DNA of 64,000 nt from Tropicimonas isoalkanivorans (GTDB lineage: Bacteria; Pseudomonadota; Alphaproteobacteria; Rhodobacterales; Rhodobacteraceae), in contig NZ_FOLG01000015.1 of NCBI RefSeq assembly GCF_900112335.1, positions 1-64,000 on the forward strand, written 5' to 3'. The notes beneath the pieces are model-generated. The model saw only the letters and a program-made list of their open reading frames with translations. It was not told the DNA's origin and did not search any database. The translations under genes and the position numbers were made by a program. Within the stretch, counting starts at the first letter, position 1; each line of letters begins with the position of its first letter. This document shows, one piece after another, positions 45,571 to 53,683 of this stretch.

Positions 45571-46443
45571 TCAGGCAAGCCCCAGCAGGCGGGCGGCATT
45601 GCCCTTGATGATGTCCGGGCGCAGCTCGTCCTTGATTGCGATCTTCTCGAAGTCGGCCAGCCAGCGCTCCGGTGCGATCATGGGCCAGTCAGAGCCGAAG
45701 AGGACCTTCTTGCGCAGGATCGAGTTGCAGTACTTCACGAGGATCTCGGGGAAGTACTTCGGCGACCAGCCGGAGAGGTCGATATAGACGTTGGGCTTGT
45801 GCTGGGCCACCGCCAGCGCCTCCTCCTGCCAGGGGAAGGACGGGTGGGCGAGGATGATCTGCATCTCGGGGAAGTCGACCGCCACGTCGTCCAAGTACAT
45901 CGGGTTGGAGTACTTCAGCCGCATCCCGTTGCCGCCGGGCATGCCCGATCCGACGCCCGTCTGGCCGGTGTGGAAGAGAGCGATGGCACCCGCCTCGGCA
46001 ATGGCCTCGTACAGGCCGTAAGCCATGCGGTCGTTCGGATAGAAGCCCTGCATCGTCGGGTGGAATTTGAATCCCTTGATGCCGAACTCCTCGATCAGCC
46101 GCCTTGCCTCCCGCGCGCCCATCTTGCCCTTGTGGGGGTCAATGGAGGCGAAGGGGATCAACACGTCGTCGTTCTCGGCGGCGAGTTCGGCCACCTCCTC
46201 GTTGCGGTAGCGGCGGTAGCCCGTCTCCCGCTCGGAATCGACCGGGAAGATGACCGCGGCGATGTTCTGCTCCCGGTAATGCTGCGCGGTTTCCGGCACG
46301 GTGGGCGGATGCGTCCAGGGAGCGCGAAAGTACTTGGCCATGGTTGCCTGCAGATCGTCATAGCCGTCGTCGGCATGGCAGCCGCAGGGCTCCTCGGCGT
46401 GGGTATGGATGTCGATTGCGCGGACCTTGGAAATGTCGACCAT
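45571..46443 (-). CDS. Amidohydrolase-family protein, candidate 3-oxoacyl-CoA hydrolase (PhdB-like)
   Basis: A 290-aa amidohydrolase-2 (ACMSD-like) TIM barrel. Metal ligands are the N-terminal D-x-HTH (His13, His15), then LFHTGQTG, LAHPSFPW and FGSDWP with the catalytic Asp. In phenylpropanoid beta-oxidation clusters a protein of this family is proposed to split the aryl 3-oxopropanoyl-CoA into the benzoic acid and acetyl-CoA instead of a thiolase, and no thiolase gene occurs here. The start at 46443 follows AAGGA. A decarboxylase role is the alternative. Confidence 0.82.
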   Translation of the reverse strand: MVDISKVRAIDIHTHAEEPCGCHADDGYDDLQATMAKYFRAPWTHPPTVPETAQHYREQNIAAVIFPVDSERETGYRRYRNEEVAELAAENDDVLIPFASIDPHKGKMGAREARRLIEEFGIKGFKFHPTMQGFYPNDRMAYGLYEAIAEAGAIALFHTGQTGVGSGMPGGNGMRLKYSNPMYLDDVAVDFPEMQIILAHPSFPWQEEALAVAQHKPNVYIDLSGWSPKYFPEILVKYCNSILRKKVLFGSDWPMIAPERWLADFEKIAIKDELRPDIIKGNAARLLGLA

Positions 46444-46533
46444 GAGACTGTCCTTCGGAAAAAACGGTGGGGTTGAATGCTGTCGTGCAGCGGTCATCCG
46501 GGCTTTGGCCGGGAGCGCCGTCAGGCGCCCGGA

Positions 46534-48351
46534 TCATGCCAGCGTCACCGCCGGGTCGGCGTCGTCGTAGAGACGCTCCAACAGATCCTTGCGCCGTGTC
46601 AGGACCTTGCGGAAATTGAGGTTGCCCTTTGCGGTTATCTCGCCCTCTCCCATCGACGGCGGCTCGGCGAGCACGATTGCACGGGAGACGAGCGTGGAGC
46701 TGCCGGCGATCTCTCGCGCACGTTGCGCCAGGCGACGGTGGATCTCGCCCTGCAAGAGCTTGCAGGTCAGCGCGCCGCCGTCCTCGTGCAACTCGAACCC
46801 CTCTCGCTGCAACTCGGCGACATCGGGAAAGATCATCACGCCGATCTCGTTGCGATCCGCTCCCGTGATTACGAGCTCGGAGGCGAGCGGCGCAAGGTGG
46901 GCCAGCATGTCGAGCCGCAACTGGCCGGCGCGCACCCAGGTGCCGGTCTGAAGCTTGAAGTCGTCGGAGATCCGTCCGTCGAACCGCATGCCCTGGTTCG
47001 GGTCGTCCTTGTCGATGAAGACCATCGCGTCGCCGGTGATGAAGTAGCCTTCCTCGTCGAAGGCGGCGGCGGTTCGTTCGCGATCCTCGAAATAGCCCTC
47101 CATGATGTTCGGCCCCTTCACCCGCACCTCGCAGCGCAGATCGTCGTCGGGCAGGAGTTTCACCTCCACGCCGGTCAGCGGCACGCCGACGATGCCGGAG
47201 CGCTCGGTCGGTTCCTGCTGCATCATGGTGGCGGGTGCGGTCTCAGTCAGGCCCCAGGACGAGGTCATCAGCGGCACCTCGCCCTTCACCTCCATCGCCA
47301 TCTCCTCGAAGCCGGTCCAGACTTCCTGCGGCAGGGACGCCCCGGCGTAAAAAATAAGGTCCAAATCCTCGAAGAAGCGCCGCCGGAGGTCTGAATCTTT
47401 CTTCAGCGCCCCGAGCAGCATTCCGAAGCCGAGCGGCACGTTGAAGGCGAGCGTGCCGGTCTGGAGCGAGAGGTTCTCCAGCGTGCGGTCGAACAGCCCT
47501 TTCACTGGCTTTCCGTCGTCGATGTAGAGCGACCCGCCGTTGGCGAGCATCATGTTGAAGTTGTGAGAGCCGCCGAAAACGTGGTTCCAGGGCAGCCAGT
47601 CGACGATCACCGGCGGACGGTCGCGCAGGAAGGGTAGCGCGTCGGCGAGTTGCGTTTGGTTCACGCACATCATCCGGTGCGTGGTCAGCACCCCCTTCGG
47701 GCTGGAGGTGGAGCCGCTGGTCATCAGGATCTTTCCCACCGTTTCCGGGGTGATCCGGGCGAAGGCGGCGTCCACATCGACACCGTCATCGCCTTTCAGC
47801 AAGTCATCGAACGACGTGGTGATCGTGGAATGACCGGGCCGGCTCGCAACGACCTCGATGCCCTCCAGCGCGTCCAGCGCCAGCGCTTCGGCGTAGTGGC
47901 CGGCATCGGACACGTAGGCCATCCGCGGCCGGATCAGCCCGATTGCGCCGCGCAGCCGCCCGTGGGCGCCGTGGATCAGGGAATACTGTTCCGCAACGGG
48001 CGCCGTCGGCACGCCGACATATTGCGCGGCCAGCGCAAGAAGCCCGTGATCGATGCCATTGCCCGACATGACGAGGATCGGCGTCTCCGGCCCCATGCCG
48101 CGCCCGAGCAGCGCCGCACCAATCGCCCGCACCTTCTGAAGGGTCGATGCAAAGGTCTCCGTCCGCCAGCCGGCCCCGCTTCGCTCGGCGAGAAAAACGC
48201 GGTCGGGGGCGGCATCCGCCCACTGATGGAGCCAGTCGCCGGTCCGCCCGGCCACCGGGCCGAGCGGATGGTTGGACCGCAGAAGGATGGTGCCATCCTC
48301 CCGATCTTCGCGGGTGACGGAGTGGCGCCGAAATCGATCGGTGCGTTTCAT
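46534..48351 (-). CDS. Feruloyl/hydroxycinnamoyl-CoA ligase-like AMP-forming enzyme
   Basis: A 605-aa ANL-superfamily acyl-CoA synthetase. The P-loop is TSGSTSSPKG at 211-220; then DWLPWNHVFGGSHNF, the SSWGLTETAPA adenine motif, YFITGDA and the C-terminal K-containing GNLNFRKV. The DWLPWNH motif and length fit feruloyl-CoA synthases. It would activate ferulate, p-coumarate or related acids. ATG 48351 has GGAGG upstream; the frame extends into the MarR gene. It lies 90 nt upstream of the amidohydrolase gene. Confidence 0.9.
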   Translation of the reverse strand: MKRTDRFRRHSVTREDREDGTILLRSNHPLGPVAGRTGDWLHQWADAAPDRVFLAERSGAGWRTETFASTLQKVRAIGAALLGRGMGPETPILVMSGNGIDHGLLALAAQYVGVPTAPVAEQYSLIHGAHGRLRGAIGLIRPRMAYVSDAGHYAEALALDALEGIEVVASRPGHSTITTSFDDLLKGDDGVDVDAAFARITPETVGKILMTSGSTSSPKGVLTTHRMMCVNQTQLADALPFLRDRPPVIVDWLPWNHVFGGSHNFNMMLANGGSLYIDDGKPVKGLFDRTLENLSLQTGTLAFNVPLGFGMLLGALKKDSDLRRRFFEDLDLIFYAGASLPQEVWTGFEEMAMEVKGEVPLMTSSWGLTETAPATMMQQEPTERSGIVGVPLTGVEVKLLPDDDLRCEVRVKGPNIMEGYFEDRERTAAAFDEEGYFITGDAMVFIDKDDPNQGMRFDGRISDDFKLQTGTWVRAGQLRLDMLAHLAPLASELVITGADRNEIGVMIFPDVAELQREGFELHEDGGALTCKLLQGEIHRRLAQRAREIAGSSTLVSRAIVLAEPPSMGEGEITAKGNLNFRKVLTRRKDLLERLYDDADPAVTLA

Positions 48352-48374
48352 CGGTCTGTCCTCCCTGGTGCGCA

Positions 48375-48857
48375 TCAGCCCGGTGGCCGACGCCGTTCGA
48401 TCTTGTTCAATGCATCTTCCGCCGCCGCCCTCAGGTCTGGCGACACGCCCCGCAGCAGGGCCGCCTCGTGCGCCTTTACCGCCGCCACCGCCCGCGCACA
48501 CAGCTCCCGGCCCTCCGCCGTGGCGACGAGCGCATACGCGCGGCGGTCGTTCGGCATCCGGTCCCGCCGGATCAGGCCGCGGCGTTCAAGCTCGTCGACC
48601 AGCACCACGAGGTTCGGCCGCTCCATGTCCATCGCGTCGGCGAGTTGAGCCTGGCGCAGCCCGGGGTTTTCCACGATCAGCACCAGCGCGGTGCAAGTAA
48701 GCATCCGCAGCTCGAACGGCTTGAGCGTCCGGGCAAGGTCCGCCTGCACCACGTTGAACGCGCGCTTCATGCGATAGCCGAAGAACTCTCGCATAGTGGC
48801 ATCGCTTACCTTCGTCACCGGCTCGAGCGCTTGGGAATCCGGGCCGGGTGTCTTCAT
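48375..48857 (-). CDS. MarR-family regulator of the phenylpropanoid cluster (PhdR-like)
   Basis: A 160-aa winged-helix dimer regulator: LRQAQLADAMDMERPNLVVLVDELERRGLI is the HTH region (about 65-95) and DRRAYALVATAEGREL is the wing. MarR proteins with CoA-thioester ligands (CouR, FerC, PhdR) control such operons. The start at 48857 is chosen from domain position; the binding site is weak and Met21 is possible. It is embedded between the hydratase and ligase genes, so it is likely autoregulated with them. Its targets may be the two palindromes at 50516 and 53656. Confidence 0.86.
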   Translation of the reverse strand: MKTPGPDSQALEPVTKVSDATMREFFGYRMKRAFNVVQADLARTLKPFELRMLTCTALVLIVENPGLRQAQLADAMDMERPNLVVLVDELERRGLIRRDRMPNDRRAYALVATAEGRELCARAVAAVKAHEAALLRGVSPDLRAAAEDALNKIERRRPPG

Positions 48858-48942
48858 GGCGCACCCGCCCGGTCCGAGGGCAGCCGGCTCCCCGGCCGCG
48901 CTGGTGCCGCGCGCTCTCCCGGGGACGGAGGGGCCACTCGCA

Positions 48943-49710
48943 TCACCGGAACCTCGGCGCGCGCTTTTCGAGGAACGCCGCCAGCCCTTCCACCGCATCC
49001 GGGCTGGTCTGGGTCAGCGCGGCGCAGAGGCTTTCGGTAAAAAGTCCGTCGGCCTTCGCCATGTCCTCGATCCGGGACAGCGCCTGGATCATGATGTAGT
49101 TCGACAGCGGCGCGTTCTTCGCGATCTTCCGGGCAAGATCCTGCGCCATCGGTAGCGCCTCGCCCTCCCCGACGCTGTAATGCGTGAGGCCGAGCCCCAG
49201 CCCCTCCTCAGCGGAATACTTCCGCCCGGTCAGCATCATCTCGATCATCCGGTCGGCCCCAAGGATGCGCCCGACCCGGACCGATGCCCCGCCGCCGACG
49301 AAGATGCCCCGACGCCCCTCCGGAAGCTGGAAGATCGTTGAGGGCTCCGCGATACGCACGTGAGTCGCCGTGGCCAATTCCAACCCGCCGCCGATCACCG
49401 CACCGAACATCGCGGAGACAACCGGCAGGCCACCGTACTGGATGCGGTCCATCACCTGGTGCCAGCCGCGCGAATGGCGCATGGTGCCCTCCGCATCGCG
49501 GGCGACATGCTCGCTCAGGTCCAGCCCGGAGCAGAAGTGCCCCGCCGTCCCGGTGAGCACCACGACCTTCACGCCCTCCGGCGGCGCGGAGAAGAAGCCG
49601 TCGATGGCCTCCAGCAGCTCGTCGCACATCGCGTTGCGCTTGGCGGGGCGGTTCATGGTGAGCGTCGCGATGGCATCCGCCACCTCGATCTTGAGAATGG
49701 GCTCGCTCAT
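48943..49710 (-). CDS. Enoyl-CoA hydratase (crotonase family)
   Basis: A 255-aa crotonase. The oxyanion-hole motifs are present: HFCSGLDLSEH (first Gly pair) and AVIGGGLELATATHVRIAE (second), followed by FQLPEGRRGIFVGGG. In context it would hydrate the hydroxycinnamoyl-CoA double bond. The conserved second Glu of classic hydratases appears replaced by Gly/Val in the GIFVGGGA segment, so hydratase versus lyase activity is uncertain. GAGGAG lies upstream of the ATG. It follows the SDR gene by 10 nt. Confidence 0.88.
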   Translation of the reverse strand: MSEPILKIEVADAIATLTMNRPAKRNAMCDELLEAIDGFFSAPPEGVKVVVLTGTAGHFCSGLDLSEHVARDAEGTMRHSRGWHQVMDRIQYGGLPVVSAMFGAVIGGGLELATATHVRIAEPSTIFQLPEGRRGIFVGGGASVRVGRILGADRMIEMMLTGRKYSAEEGLGLGLTHYSVGEGEALPMAQDLARKIAKNAPLSNYIMIQALSRIEDMAKADGLFTESLCAALTQTSPDAVEGLAAFLEKRAPRFR

Positions 49711-49720
49711 GGATGTCTCC

Positions 49721-50485
49721 TCAGCGTGGCGGCAGGCGCACGGCGCCGTCGAGCCGGATGGTGGTCCCGTTCAGAAACGGGTTGGTGATGATCTGTTCGG
49801 CCAGCAGGGCGTATTCGCGCGGCTCTCCGAGACGCGCGGGAAAGGGGATGTCGGCGGTGATTTTTTCCGTCACCTCCGGCGGCAGCCCCTCCATCATCGG
49901 CGTATGGAAAAGGCCCGGCGCAATCGCGACGACCCGGATTCCGTGGCGGGCGAATTCCCGCGCCGCGGGCAGGCACATAGAGGCGATGGCGCCCTTTGAG
50001 GCCGCATAAGCTGCCTGCCCCACCTGCCCGTCCTGATAGGCGACGGAAGCCGTGTTGACGATCACCCCGCGCTCGGTCGTCTCCAGCGGGTCCAACTCCG
50101 CCATACGGCGGGCGGCATGGCTCATCACGTTGTAGGTGCCGAAAAGGTTCACCCGCAGCGTCCGTTCAAAGACGTCGAATGAGAGCTTCCCCTCCCGCCC
50201 CACGATCCGTGCCGCAAGCCCCACCCCGGCGCAGTTGACGGCGATCCGCGGCACCCGGCCGAGCCTCTCGCAAGCGGCATCGACGGCCGCACCCACGGCA
50301 TCCGCGTCGGACACGTCGACCTGCACCGCGACGCCGCCGATTTCTTCCGCCACGGTGTTGGCTCCGGCCGCGTCGAAATCCAGCACGGCCACCTTGCCCC
50401 CCTGCGCCGCCAGGTGGCGCGCCGTCGCCGCCCCGAGGCCGCTGGCGGCTCCGGTGACGATGGCTGCCTCTCCCGCGACCTTCAT
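49721..50485 (-). CDS. Short-chain dehydrogenase, candidate 3-hydroxyacyl-CoA dehydrogenase
   Basis: A 254-aa SDR with the NAD fold TGAASGLG at about 11-18, NCAG, and the catalytic S-Y-K set (TASVAYQDGQVGQAAYAASKGA). IAPGLFHTPMMEG and NGTTIRLDGAVRL are as in type-II 3-hydroxyacyl-CoA dehydrogenases. In context it oxidises the 3-hydroxy-3-arylpropanoyl-CoA. GGAG lies before the ATG. It is the first gene after a candidate operator/promoter and heads the beta-oxidation sub-operon. Confidence 0.88.
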   Translation of the reverse strand: MKVAGEAAIVTGAASGLGAATARHLAAQGGKVAVLDFDAAGANTVAEEIGGVAVQVDVSDADAVGAAVDAACERLGRVPRIAVNCAGVGLAARIVGREGKLSFDVFERTLRVNLFGTYNVMSHAARRMAELDPLETTERGVIVNTASVAYQDGQVGQAAYAASKGAIASMCLPAAREFARHGIRVVAIAPGLFHTPMMEGLPPEVTEKITADIPFPARLGEPREYALLAEQIITNPFLNGTTIRLDGAVRLPPR

Positions 50486-50515
50486 GGCGCCGCTCCAGTT
50501 TCGTTGTCATTAATC

Positions 50516-50535
50516 ATTGTTATGCCTCATATCTA
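50516..50535 (-). promoter_or_regulatory. Operator-like palindrome, site 1 (before the SDR gene)
   Basis: CATTGTTATGCCTCATATCT shares a 9-mer CATTGTTAT and the following nCnnCATAnCT pattern with site 2 at 53656. The core GTTAT-N5-ATATC is a near-perfect dyad. It lies in the 92-nt AT-rich gap between dctM and the SDR gene and is flanked by TCATTA...TAATGA. It is a candidate binding site for the cluster's MarR protein. Confidence 0.5.
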
Positions 50536-50577
50536 ATGAATGCTGACTGGTCTGCCGAGTCCCCGTTCGGGGGGCCA

Positions 50578-51888
50578 TCAGTCAGGCAGCAAGAACAGTG
50601 TTATGGCCGGGAACAGGACCAGGATCGCGACGCGGATGATGTCCGAACTGACGAACCAGATCACCGCCTTGTAGGTATCCTTCATGGCCGTCTGCCGGTC
50701 CATCGCGTTGATGATGAACAGGTTCATCCCCACCGGCGGCGTGATCAGGCCGACCTCCACGACGATCAGCACCAGGATGCCGAACCAAATTGCCATGTGC
50801 TCCGGGCTCATGCCGTAGTCCATCGCGCTGACCACCGGGAAGAAGATTGGGATCGTCAACAGGATCATGCTGAGCGAATCCATCAGGCAGCCGAAGACGA
50901 GGTAGAAGACGAGGATCAACGTCAGCACCGTCCAGGGGCTGAACCCCTGTCCGACCACCCAGCTCGACAGCTCCTGGGGCACCTGGCTCAGTGCCAGGAA
51001 GCTGTTGTAGAAGCCCGCCCCGAGAACGATGAAGAAGATCATCGCCGTGCTCATGGCCGTGTGAATGATGGCCTCCATGAAGACCCGCCAACCAAGGTTG
51101 CCGGAAACCAGCGCGATCAGCCCGGTTCCCGCCGCGCCGACGGCCGCGCCCTCGGTCGGGGTGAACCAACCTACGTAGATGCCGCCGACCACGAGCGCGA
51201 AGACGAGCAGCACGGGCCAAACGTCGATCAGGGCACGGACGCGCTCGGGGTATGTAACCGGCTCTCGGGTTCCCGCGGCGGCGGGGAACACACGGACATA
51301 GAGCGAGATGGTGATGACGTAGCCGAGCGCGGCCAGAAGCCCGGGCACGAAGGCCGCAAGGAACAGCTTGGCAATGTTCTGCTCCGTCAGGATGGCATAG
51401 ATCACCAGGATGACGGAGGGCGGGATGAGAATGCCCAGCGTGCCGCCTGCGGCCAGCGTTGCGGTGGAGAAGCCCCCCGAGTAGCCATAGCGGCGCAATT
51501 CCGGCAGAGCCACGCGGCCCATCGTGGCCGCCGTCGCGAGCGAGGAGCCGCAGATCGCACCGAAGCCGGCACAAGCCCCCACGGCGGCCATCGCGACCCC
51601 GCCCTTGCGGTGCCCCAGCCAGCTTTCGGCGGCCTTGAAGAGTGCCGAGGACATGCCCGACAGCGTCGCGAACTGGCCCATGAGCAGAAACATCGGGATG
51701 ATGGACAGCGAATAGCTCGAGAAGGTCGAATAGGTCTCGCTCTTGAGCTTGCTGAGGAACATGTTGGGCCCGCCCATGGCGAAGTAGAGCCCGCCGAGGC
51801 CGCAGATCATCATTGCCAATCCGATCGGGGCCCGCAGGAAGATCAGGAGAAGAAGGACCGGGAAGGACCAGTATCCAAGCTCGAGCAT
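50578..51888 (-). CDS. dctM: TRAP transporter large permease DctM
   Basis: A 436-aa inner-membrane protein with about 12-13 helices and the DctM signatures FLRAPIGLAMMICG, GGTLGILIPPSVILVIYAILTEQ, TPTEGAAVGA and GLITPPVGMNLFIIN. It forms the sodium-driven channel of a tripartite transporter. The start follows the dctQ stop by 2 nt. With no C4-dicarboxylate genes around and an aromatic operon on both sides, an aromatic or phenylpropanoid acid is the likely substrate. Confidence 0.93.
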   Translation of the reverse strand: MLELGYWSFPVLLLLIFLRAPIGLAMMICGLGGLYFAMGGPNMFLSKLKSETYSTFSSYSLSIIPMFLLMGQFATLSGMSSALFKAAESWLGHRKGGVAMAAVGACAGFGAICGSSLATAATMGRVALPELRRYGYSGGFSTATLAAGGTLGILIPPSVILVIYAILTEQNIAKLFLAAFVPGLLAALGYVITISLYVRVFPAAAGTREPVTYPERVRALIDVWPVLLVFALVVGGIYVGWFTPTEGAAVGAAGTGLIALVSGNLGWRVFMEAIIHTAMSTAMIFFIVLGAGFYNSFLALSQVPQELSSWVVGQGFSPWTVLTLILVFYLVFGCLMDSLSMILLTIPIFFPVVSAMDYGMSPEHMAIWFGILVLIVVEVGLITPPVGMNLFIINAMDRQTAMKDTYKAVIWFVSSDIIRVAILVLFPAITLFLLPD

Positions 51889-51890
51889 GC

Positions 51891-52478
51891 TCAATGGAGC
51901 GCTCCTTCCGAATAGGGCATGTAGCTGCGGCCGGTGAAGAACTCGATCACCCGAGCAACGGCGCAGTAGATCGCGACGACCGAGGCCGCGAGGGCGGCAA
52001 CGAAGCTCGCCCCATAGGCCCACCACACCGGGAACTGCAGAAGGAAGGTCGTCTCACCATAACGCAGCTTGTCTTCCATACCGACAAACAGACGCCAGGT
52101 GATGAGCAGGATCACGGCACTCAGCGCGACTTCCCAGAGCGTGACCAGCAGGCGGTTCAACCAGCGCGGATACTTCGCCGCGAAAATGTCCACCGTGGCG
52201 TGACCGCCGTGGAGCTGGCAGATCGGCAGGAAGGCGAAAATGGCAAAGGCGACGCCGGCTTCGACCAGTTCGAAATCGCCAGCGACCGGTCCCACGCCCG
52301 TGGCGAGCAGTGCCCGCGACGCGCCTTCGGACATGGAGGTGAGGAAGGCGGAATGGGCGAGCGTGTTCAGACCGCGGCCTAGCACGCTGATGCAGGTCAG
52401 AAGCACGAGCGCCGTCAGCACAAGACCGCCAAGGATCGCCATGAGACGCCCGAGGCGTTCCATGAGGGTGAGCAACAT
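51891..52478 (-). CDS. dctQ: TRAP transporter small permease DctQ
   Basis: A 195-aa four-helix membrane protein that joins the large permease. The first helix (about 10-32) ends in CISVLGRGLN, and the central CQLHGGHATVDIF is the usual DctQ mid-protein motif. It lies between dctP and dctM in the standard P-Q-M order. GGGAGA precedes the ATG. Length is at the upper end for the family. Confidence 0.9.
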   Translation of the reverse strand: MLLTLMERLGRLMAILGGLVLTALVLLTCISVLGRGLNTLAHSAFLTSMSEGASRALLATGVGPVAGDFELVEAGVAFAIFAFLPICQLHGGHATVDIFAAKYPRWLNRLLVTLWEVALSAVILLITWRLFVGMEDKLRYGETTFLLQFPVWWAYGASFVAALAASVVAIYCAVARVIEFFTGRSYMPYSEGALH

Positions 52479-52552
52479 GGGAAATCTCCCGAAGGAAGAC
52501 GGAATGGATCAAGGGCTTCCGGGCGGGCAGCGCCCGCCCGGAGGTCGCGGAC

Positions 52553-53596
52553 TTACATGGAGGAGGTGTTTTCCTCGATCAGCTCCAGCGCGCGCTGGCG
52601 CAAACCGGTGCCGTCGATCCCCTTCTGGTCCATTTCCTCGATCCAGGAGTCGATGGTTGGCTGGGCCGCGGTTTTCCATTCTTCGACTTGCTCCGGCGTC
52701 AGCTCGATGACGGTCGCGCCATCGGCGATCGCGGCATCCCGCGGGCCGGCATCGTCGGCCTGCATCTGCTTTCCGGCGAAGGCGGAGAATTCGAGACCGG
52801 AGTTGGCGTCAATCACGGCCTTCAGGTCGTCGGGCAGCGACTCGTACTTGTCCTTGTTCATCGCGAAGACAAAGGTCGCGGTGTAGAGCGTGTCGTCGCC
52901 GAACGTGGTGTGGTTTTTCACCAGTTCATTAATTTTCAACGCACCGGTAATTTCCCACGGAATGACGGTGGCGTCGATCACCCCCTTGGAGAGCGCTTCC
53001 GGGACGGCCGGGATCGGCATGCCCACCGGGGTCGCCCCAAAGTTGGCGAACATCTGATTGGTCACGCGGGTCGGCGCCCGAAGTTTCACGCCGTTGAGGT
53101 CAGCCAGCGATCCGATCGGCTCCTTGGAATGGATGATACCCGGCCCGTGAACCCAGAGGCCGAGGACCTTCACATCCTTGAAATCCTCGTCGAACATCGT
53201 CTCTTCGGCCAGCGCCCAGTAGGCGCGCGACACCGCTTCGGCGTTGGTCATGGTAAAGGGAAGCTCGAAAACCTCGGTGCGGGGGAAGCGGCCGGGCGTG
53301 TAGCCGGGCAAAGTCCACACGATATCGGCGACGCCGTCGATCACTTGGTCGATCAGTTCAGGCGGCTTTCCACCAAGCTGCATGGCCGGAAAGTGCTGGA
53401 TCTCGATCCGTCCACCCGATTCGGCCTCGATCTTTTCCGCCCAGGGCACAAGGATGTTCGTCGGCGGGTTTGCTTGCGCCGGCAGGAACTGGTGCATGCG
53501 CAGGGTCACCTCCGCCGCAAGTCCACCGGTGGCAGTGAAACCGAGTGCGAGCGCGGCAGCGACTCCGGCGACTCGGATGAATGAACGATTGATCAT
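52553..53596 (-). CDS. dctP: TRAP transporter substrate-binding protein DctP
   Basis: A 347-aa periplasmic binding protein with a Sec signal peptide (about 1-28, ending GLAA) and the DctP fold: MHQFLPAQANP at the mature start, PWAEKIEAESGGRIEIQ, the selectivity-filter region GVKLRAPTRVTNQMFANFGATPVGMP with the conserved Arg, and ALSKGVIDATVIPWE. The Arg binds the carboxylate of the substrate. ATG 53596 follows AGGGAGGACATC. It begins about 64 nt after operator-like site 2. Confidence 0.93.
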   Translation of the reverse strand: MINRSFIRVAGVAAALALGFTATGGLAAEVTLRMHQFLPAQANPPTNILVPWAEKIEAESGGRIEIQHFPAMQLGGKPPELIDQVIDGVADIVWTLPGYTPGRFPRTEVFELPFTMTNAEAVSRAYWALAEETMFDEDFKDVKVLGLWVHGPGIIHSKEPIGSLADLNGVKLRAPTRVTNQMFANFGATPVGMPIPAVPEALSKGVIDATVIPWEITGALKINELVKNHTTFGDDTLYTATFVFAMNKDKYESLPDDLKAVIDANSGLEFSAFAGKQMQADDAGPRDAAIADGATVIELTPEQVEEWKTAAQPTIDSWIEEMDQKGIDGTGLRQRALELIEENTSSM

Positions 53597-53655
53597 GATG
53601 TCCTCCCTTTGGATCATCTTTTCCGCCTAACCGGCGGCAGAAGGTGATACGCCAA

Positions 53656-53675
53656 CATTGTTATACTACATAACT
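53656..53675 (-). promoter_or_regulatory. Operator-like palindrome, site 2 (before dctP)
   Basis: CATTGTTATACTACATAACT contains a perfect dyad GTTAT-ACTAC-ATAAC at 53660-53674 and repeats the pattern of site 1 (same CATTGTTAT, then CATAnCT). It lies in the 87-nt gap between pcaB and dctP, 9 nt from the pcaB stop. It is a candidate MarR-type operator for a promoter inside the supercluster. Confidence 0.55.
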
Positions 53676-53683
53676 GTATTTGT

